Part shown: positions 7,045-10,430 of the stretch, one piece after another
How the letters are laid out: each line of letters opens with the position of its first letter
Position numbering within the stretch: position 1 is the stretch's first letter
Source of the DNA: Bordetella parapertussis
GTDB taxonomy: Bacteria; Pseudomonadota; Gammaproteobacteria; Burkholderiales; Burkholderiaceae
Assembly (NCBI GenBank): GCA_945901665.1
Contig: CAMDLJ010000062.1
Location: 1-10,430, forward strand
DNA: 10,430 bases
Direction of reading: 5' to 3'
Notes under the pieces: model-generated
Seen by the model: the letters and a program-made list of their open reading frames with translations, nothing else
Told to the model about the DNA's origin: nothing
The model's database searches: none
Program-made: the position numbers and the translations under genes

Positions 7045-7050
7045 TACAAT
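7045..7050 (+). promoter_or_regulatory. -10 box of the tRNA-Gly promoter
   Basis: TACAAT at 7045-7050 matches five of six positions of the sigma-70 -10 consensus and sits 12 bases before the mature tRNA 5' end, which suits a short 5' leader removed by RNase P. The -35 box is less clear: TTGAGC at 7025-7030 would give a spacing of only 14 bases, and TTTTGA at 7023-7028 a spacing of 16. Confidence 0.5.
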
Positions 7051-7062
7051 TCTTCATGGAAT

Positions 7063-7136
7063 GCGGGTGTAGTTCAATGGCAGAACGGCAGCTTCCCAAG
7101 CTTTAGACGAGGGTTCGATTCCCTTCACCCGCTCCA
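7063..7136 (+). tRNA. glyU-like: tRNA-Gly (anticodon CCC)
   Basis: The 74-base cloverleaf includes the encoded 3' CCA. The acceptor stem GCGGGTG pairs with CACCCGC, followed by discriminator T. The D arm is GTTC-AATGGCA-GAAC, and the T arm is GAGGG-TTCGATT-CCCTT. The anticodon loop TTCCCAA puts CCC at 7095-7097, so the tRNA reads GGG. Overall it closely resembles Escherichia coli glyU from memory. The anticodon stem is imperfect: GCAGC faces GCTTT, which gives three standard pairs next to the loop, a C-U mismatch at 28-42, and a G-U at 27-43. All other stems are sound. It probably supplies GGG decoding alongside other glycine tRNAs elsewhere in the genome. Confidence 0.95.
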
Positions 7137-7431
7137 CAGGTCTGATGCACATGGCGTCGACTCTCCTGATTTCAGCGGGAACTTCAGGGAAAAAACACCC
7201 CAACTCCTACGCCCGCTCTTGGATCGCCATCATAAAGTACCGCTAGACCGAAGGCATGCTCCGCTCACTTGAATCCTGCCGTTCAGCTGACCTGTCTTGC
7301 CCATGGCAACGACCCTGAAGGGGTCTTTTGTTCATCAGGGAGGGTTTCCCCCCGAACTGTTTTGTCGGCGCAGGATCAAACTGAAGTGCCGAAAAATCAT
7401 TTTCAGCCCCACAACCCGGCAGGAGACTCCG
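7137..7431 (+). promoter_or_regulatory. Non-coding leader region between tRNA-Gly and the Bug gene
   Basis: I see no credible gene in these 295 bases. The frame of the Bug gene stays open back to 7297, but the encoded residues are not family-like and precede the signal peptide. The region holds two GC-rich hairpins. GACCC/GGGTC (7311-7325, followed by TTTTG) may end the tRNA transcript. GGGAGG (7338-7343) faces CCCCCC (7348-7353) with one A-C mismatch. A weaker repeat, CTGAA (7381-7385) with TTCAG (7402-7406), comes next. The Bug ribosome binding site AGGAG is at 7421-7425. A promoter must be here for the Bug gene, but none can be named with confidence. Confidence 0.4.
7311..7330 (+). terminator. 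Short terminator-like hairpin downstream of tRNA-Gly
   Basis: GACCC (7311-7315) and GGGTC (7321-7325) form a five-pair GC-rich stem with loop TGAAG, followed by TTTTGTT. It could end the tRNA transcript about 175 bases after its 3' end, or act in the leader of the Bug gene if that transcript starts upstream. The stem is short, so confidence is modest. Confidence 0.4.
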
Positions 7432-8415
7432 ATGTTTTTCTCATTGCGCACCGCTTGCACTTGGTGCAGCTTGGTTTTTGTGCTCTCTCTTGCTTCCATT
7501 GCAAACGCGCAAACAGCCCACTGGCCCAACAAACCCATCAAAATTTTGGTCGGAAGCCAGGCCGGCACCGGTACCGACGCCATGACCCGCTTGGTGGCCG
7601 CCAAGGTCAGTGAAATTTTGGGCCAAACCATCTTCATTGAAAACAAGTTGGGCGCTGGTGGGCAAATGGCCGCTGATCAAGTCTCCAAAGGAGCGCCCGA
7701 TGGATACACATTGATATCCATATCCAGCGCGCACGCCAGCCAAGCGGCAACCTTGAAAACCGTCCCCTTTGACCCCGTCGATGGGCTGACGTGGATATCC
7801 ACCGTCGCGATTTACCCCTTGGTGATTGCTGTGGCCCACGACTCTCCCATCACCAGCTTGCAAGACATGGTTCGCAAAGCCAAAGCGGCCCCGGGGACCA
7901 TGAGTTATGCAACCTCTGGTATTGGCAGCGCCTTGCACCTGGTGGGCGAATGGTTGGCCACCGAAGCGGATATTCAATGGACCCACATCCCATTCCCTGC
8001 GGGTGGCGGGTTTGGCTACACGGATGTCATGGCAGGTCGGGTCAACATGATGATCAACATACCCAGCTTGATCGTTCCCAACGTGCGGGCCAACAAGATG
8101 CGCGCCTTGGCCGTGACCTCTGCAGAGCGCTTTGCGCCTTTGCCCAATGTGCCGACACTGAATGAAGTGATCCCTGGGCTGGAGGTGGAGTCATGGTTGG
8201 GCTTTGCTGCCCCTGCGGGCACCCCCATGGACATTGTCAGGAAAATGAATGCGGCGATGAAAACAGCCCTGGACAACAAAGAGTTGCAGGCGCAAATGCA
8301 AAAAGCTGGCGTTCAGCCCCAGTGGAGTTCTCCTGAAGCATTTCGCGCCATTGTCGAAAAAGGCATCGTCAGGTACCGCAGCATCGCACGCTCTAAAAAC
8401 ATAGAGCTGCAGTGA
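7432..8415 (+). CDS. Bug/TctC-family tripartite tricarboxylate-type periplasmic binding protein
   Basis: The 327-residue protein starts at an ATG with AGGAG six bases upstream. The signal peptide has a hydrophobic core SLVFVLSLASIA and a cut after Ala-Asn-Ala (residue 26). The mature N-terminus, HWPNKPIKILVGSQAGTGTD, is the hallmark of the Bug family (Bordetella uptake gene; Pfam TctC): W-P-x-[KR]-P-[IV] and then a small-residue-rich loop leading to Asp. ENKLGAGG, APDGYTL, AGRVNMM and PNVPTLNEVIPG are further family landmarks. These proteins bind small carboxylates (citrate-like acids, amino acids, nicotinate, aromatic acids) in a Venus-flytrap cleft. Most members in betaproteobacteria are orphans without the TctA/TctB membrane partners, and none is encoded here either. 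It may work with a shared permease or as a sensor for a two-component system. Ligand unknown. Confidence 0.9.
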   Translation: MFFSLRTACTWCSLVFVLSLASIANAQTAHWPNKPIKILVGSQAGTGTDAMTRLVAAKVSEILGQTIFIENKLGAGGQMAADQVSKGAPDGYTLISISSAHASQAATLKTVPFDPVDGLTWISTVAIYPLVIAVAHDSPITSLQDMVRKAKAAPGTMSYATSGIGSALHLVGEWLATEADIQWTHIPFPAGGGFGYTDVMAGRVNMMINIPSLIVPNVRANKMRALAVTSAERFAPLPNVPTLNEVIPGLEVESWLGFAAPAGTPMDIVRKMNAAMKTALDNKELQAQMQKAGVQPQWSSPEAFRAIVEKGIVRYRSIARSKNIELQ

Positions 8416-8478
8416 AGCAGGGCTTGGGGCCGCATCCTTCAACTTTTCGAAGAGCAGGCTGCGCGCCACCGCAGACAC

Positions 8479-8507
8479 AAAAAAACCACCCTCGGGGTGG
8501 TTTTTTT
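8479..8507. terminator. Bidirectional intrinsic terminator between convergent Bug and scoB genes
   Basis: Seven A, CCACCC (8486-8491), loop TCG, GGGTGG (8495-8500) and seven T form a perfect inverted repeat. Read on either strand it gives a GC stem followed by a T-tract, so it can end the Bug transcript (plus) and the scoAB transcript (minus). It lies 63 bases after the Bug stop codon and 11 bases beyond the scoB stop. Confidence 0.9.
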
Positions 8508-8518
8508 GCAATGGCTTG

Positions 8519-9157
8519 TCAGATCAAAGGGACGCCAGTTTTGGATTGGATGAAGTCGCGGGTCACGCCCGACGCCAGCTCCACCAATTTGAGGCCTGCC
8601 GGCGTGACATCCATCACGCCCAGGTCGGTGATGATGCGATCGACCACCCCCACACCGGTCAAAGGCAAGCTGCAGTCGGCCAAAATTTTCAGGTCCTCGG
8701 TACCGTCTTTTTTCTTGGCCACATGCTCCATCAACACGATGACGCGCTTGACGCCGGCCACCAAGTCCATGGCGCCGCCCATGCCTTTGACCATCTTGCC
8801 GGGGATCATCCAATTGGCCAAGTCTCCACGCCCACTCACTTGCATGGCACCCAAAATGGATAAATTAATTTTTCCGCCGCGAATCATGGCAAAACTGTCA
8901 TGGCTACCGAAAATAGACGTGCCCGCAATGGTGGTCACGGTTTGTTTGCCCGCATTGATCAGGTCGGCATCGACCTCTGACTCTTTGGGAAACGGGCCAA
9001 TGCCCAGCATGCCGTTTTCCGACTGCAACCAGACCTCGATGTCGGCGGGCACATGGTTGGCCACCAAGGTGGGAATGCCGATGCCGAGGTTGACGTAAAA
9101 CCCGTCTTCGAGTTCGTGCGCCGCGCGTGCGGCCATTTGGTCTTGGCTCCAGCTCAT
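8519..9157 (-). CDS. scoB: Succinyl-CoA:3-ketoacid CoA-transferase subunit B
   Basis: The beta subunit has 212 residues from the ATG at 9157, with AGGGG six bases upstream. The frame is open further upstream but would overlap scoA. It belongs to the CoA-transferase family I B subunit. The start [15 protein letters not shown] is typical. The motif [14 protein letters not shown] carries the catalytic glutamate (Glu47), which forms the glutamyl-CoA thioester intermediate. Further conserved stretches are [19 protein letters not shown] and the glycine/methionine-rich [14 protein letters not shown]. With ScoA it moves CoA from succinyl-CoA to acetoacetate or a related 3-oxoacid in the cytoplasm, feeding ketone-body, butyrate or polyhydroxybutyrate breakdown products into acetyl-CoA. 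The homologous 3-oxoadipate CoA-transferase (PcaJ) is the main alternative, but no other beta-ketoadipate pathway gene lies nearby. It is separated by one base from scoA, so the two are surely co-translated. Confidence 0.9.
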   Translation of the reverse strand: MSWSQDQMAARAAHELEDGFYVNLGIGIPTLVANHVPADIEVWLQSENGMLGIGPFPKESEVDADLINAGKQTVTTIAGTSIFGSHDSFAMIRGGKINLSILGAMQVSGRGDLANWMIPGKMVKGMGGAMDLVAGVKRVIVLMEHVAKKKDGTEDLKILADCSLPLTGVGVVDRIITDLGVMDVTPAGLKLVELASGVTRDFIQSKTGVPLI

Positions 9158-9158
9158 G

Positions 9159-9866
9159 TCAAACCCCTGATGTTTCGGTGATGGTGCGCTTTTCGATGCG
9201 CTTTTCCGGGTGGGCATTCAGCACCAAGCGGTGCACATAAACGCCTGGCAAGTGAACATGGTCGGGGTCGATGGTGCCGGTCTCCACGATTTGCTCCACC
9301 TCGACCACGCAAATTTTTCCAGCCATGGCTGCGGCCGGGTTGAAATTGCGCGCCGTCAATCGGAATTGCAAATTTCCCGACTTATCGGCGCGCCACGCTT
9401 TGACCAGGGCCACATCGGGCACCAAAGCATGTTCCATGACATAGGTTTCACCATCGAATTCGCGCAACTCTTTGCCATCGGCCACCACGGTGCCCACGCC
9501 GGTTTTGGTGAAAAAGGCCGGAATGCCTGCACCACCCGCGCGCAACTTTTCAGCCAATGTGCCTTGGGGGGTGAACTCCAACTCCAGCTCTCCGGCCAGA
9601 TATTGGCGCTCAAACTCTTTGTTTTCTCCCACATAAGACGAAATCATTTTTTTGATTTGGCGGGTTTCGAGCAAACGGCCCAAGCCAAAACCATCCACCC
9701 CGGCATTGTTGGAGATGACGGTCAAGTCTTTCACGCCGGCGCTGCGCAAGGCCTCGATCAAGGCCTCGGGAATTCCGCACAAGCCAAAGCCGCCCACCGC
9801 CAGCAATTGACCGTCTTTGACGATGCCCTTGAGCGCCTCATTGGCACTCGGAAAGATTTTGTTCAC
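9159..9866 (-). CDS. scoA: Succinyl-CoA:3-ketoacid CoA-transferase subunit A
   Basis: The alpha subunit has 235 residues and a GTG start at 9866, with GGAG six bases upstream. No in-frame ATG is suitable. The family I A-subunit signature is present as [17 protein letters not shown] (17-33), the glycine-rich CoA-binding region. The stretches [43 protein letters not shown] and [20 protein letters not shown] follow. The [12 protein letters not shown] segment and the LCGIPE form match bacterial ScoA (acetoacetate:succinyl-CoA transferase) better than PcaI as I remember these families, so ScoA is preferred. The product pairs with ScoB to form the active enzyme. The C-terminal tail [13 protein letters not shown] is charged and probably flexible. 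It is the first gene of a two-gene minus-strand operon and is divergent from the AhpD-like gene. Confidence 0.9.
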   Translation of the reverse strand: MNKIFPSANEALKGIVKDGQLLAVGGFGLCGIPEALIEALRSAGVKDLTVISNNAGVDGFGLGRLLETRQIKKMISSYVGENKEFERQYLAGELELEFTPQGTLAEKLRAGGAGIPAFFTKTGVGTVVADGKELREFDGETYVMEHALVPDVALVKAWRADKSGNLQFRLTARNFNPAAAMAGKICVVEVEQIVETGTIDPDHVHLPGVYVHRLVLNAHPEKRIEKRTITETSGV

Positions 9867-9981
9867 ACCCTGCTCCGTGACTGAAAAACATCAACGATAC
9901 TACAACTCGATGTGCCGGCCAGTACCTCTGGCAGGCCACGCCAACCCGTGATTGAGCGCTGTTGACCCTCGGAGCAAGACC
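9867..9981. promoter_or_regulatory. Divergent promoter region scoA / AhpD-like gene with inverted repeat
   Basis: These 115 bases must hold promoters for both divergent genes. An imperfect inverted repeat is centred at 9925: CCAG (9919-9922) and CTGG (9928-9931) around TACCT, extended by GCC (9914-9916) and GGC (9934-9936). It may be an operator or a chance hairpin. On the minus strand a -10-like TAGTAT lies just upstream of scoA, but without a good -35. Ribosome binding sites are GGAG for scoA (minus) and GGAG at 9971-9974 for the plus gene. Confidence 0.35.
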
Positions 9982-10430
9982 ATGAACCGTTACCCCCTGC
10001 CAAGCCTGGAATCGCTGCCCGCAGATCTGCAAGCGCGCATCCTGGAGGTGCAAGAAAAAGCCGGCTTTGTGCCCAATGTGTTTTTGGCGCTGGCCCGGCG
10101 CCCAGCCGAGTGGCGGGCATTTTTCGCCTATCACGATGCCTTGATGCTCAAAGAGGATTCGGGACTCACCAAGGGCGAGCGCGAAATGATCGTGACCACC
10201 ACCAGCGCGGCCAACCACTGCCTGTATTGCGTGGTCGCCCACGGCGCGATTTTGCGCATTTACGAGAAAAAGCCCCTGGTGGCCGATCAGGTGGCAGTGA
10301 ACCACCGCAAAGCCGATATCAGCCCGCGCCAAATGGCCATGCTCGACTTTGCGATGAAGGTTTGCCAGCACAGCGACCTCATTGAGGACAGCGACTTCAC
10401 CGCCTTGCACGCCCACGGCTTTAGCGATGA
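9982..10430 (+). CDS. Peroxidase-related protein, AhpD-like CxxC family (cut by window edge)
   Basis: An open frame from the ATG at 9982 (GGAG seven bases upstream) runs to the window end, with 149 full codons visible. The key region is SAANHCLYCVVAHG, with Cys80 and Cys83 of a CxxC pair and His87. This is the active-site pattern of the carboxymuconolactone decarboxylase/AhpD superfamily. The N-terminus (LQARILEVQEKAGFVPNVFLALARRP) and LTKGEREMIVT before the CxxC match the uncharacterised peroxidase-related subgroup, whose members usually have around 180-200 residues, so most of the protein is probably present. AhpD-like proteins use the two cysteines for disulfide-linked peroxide reduction, with the histidine in proton relay. 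Electron donor and physiological role are unknown for this subgroup. The reading frame is continuous with no frameshift. Confidence 0.85.
   Translation, partial: MNRYPLPSLESLPADLQARILEVQEKAGFVPNVFLALARRPAEWRAFFAYHDALMLKEDSGLTKGEREMIVTTTSAANHCLYCVVAHGAILRIYEKKPLVADQVAVNHRKADISPRQMAMLDFAMKVCQHSDLIEDSDFTALHAHGFSD

Noticed and set aside
6617..7072. Plus-strand open frame of 151 codons opposite the four-cysteine protein, running into the tRNA gene
   Set aside because: It is His/Phe/Ala-rich, overlaps the tRNA promoter and tRNA, and has no signal or family features, whereas the minus-strand frame has a signal peptide.
7297..7431. N-terminal extension of the Bug protein
   Set aside because: The added 45 residues would precede the signal peptide and are not family-like; the ATG at 7432 has an AGGAG site.
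7792..7803. 12-base palindrome GTGGATATCCAC
   Set aside because: It lies inside Bug coding sequence, and a palindrome of this length is plausible by chance; no partner site was found in a promoter.
8412..9098. 228-codon plus-strand open frame antisense to scoB
   Set aside because: It crosses the bidirectional terminator and is antisense to a confidently assigned CoA-transferase subunit.
9210..9884. 224-codon plus-strand open frame antisense to scoA
   Set aside because: The composition (His, Gln, Ala, Gly-rich) is that of an antisense shadow; scoA is clear on the other strand.
1..10430. Mobile elements, CRISPR arrays, toxin-antitoxin or defence genes
   Set aside because: I saw no transposase, integrase, direct repeat array or recognised defence domain; the gene content is metabolic and transport-related with even base composition.

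Overview
The window looks like an ordinary chromosomal stretch from a betaproteobacterium, most probably order Burkholderiales, family Comamonadaceae (a Limnohabitans-, Rhodoferax- or Hydrogenophaga-like genus). This is inferred from the moderately high GC content, an orphan Bug/TctC-type binding protein (a family strongly expanded in this group), AGGAG-type ribosome binding sites, and the general character of the proteins. The genus is a guess.

Layout from left to right. (1) The 5' part of a glutathione S-transferase gene on the minus strand is cut by the left edge. It is divergent from a plus-strand MFS exporter-type gene that seems to use a TTG start. (2) A compact five-gene ABC importer operon of the branched-chain amino acid/amide (HAAT, Liv) type follows, in the order binding protein, permease H, permease M, ATPase G, ATPase F (1758-6308). 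The last four genes are packed tightly, with 4- to 8-base overlaps. The binding protein gene is separated from them by a strong terminator-like hairpin whose T-tract runs straight into the livH start codon. (3) A small two-helix membrane protein gene (6353-6586) converges on a minus-strand gene for a small exported protein with four cysteines. Next comes a tRNA-Gly gene with anticodon CCC (7063-7136). (4) A non-coding leader region precedes an orphan Bug-family periplasmic binding protein gene (7432-8415). (5) A near-perfect bidirectional terminator separates that gene from the convergent scoB-scoA pair (minus strand), which encodes the two subunits of a succinyl-CoA:3-oxoacid CoA-transferase. 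(6) Divergent from scoA, a peroxidase-related gene of the AhpD-like CxxC family starts and runs off the right edge.

Functionally the region is about uptake and use of small organic compounds. The Liv-type importer would bring in an amino acid, amide or small carboxylate. The Bug protein would bind a carboxylate. ScoAB would activate acetoacetate or a similar 3-oxoacid with CoA from succinyl-CoA. GST and the AhpD-like protein belong to thiol and peroxide stress functions. Nothing in the sequence ties these units into one pathway.

I found no insertion sequence, CRISPR array, phage gene, toxin-antitoxin pair or recognisable defence system, and no convincing new biological system. The points most worth a second look are the livK-livH hairpin and its Shine-Dalgarno-less start, the imperfect anticodon stem of the tRNA, the start of the four-cysteine protein next to the tRNA promoter, and the structured leader of the Bug gene.
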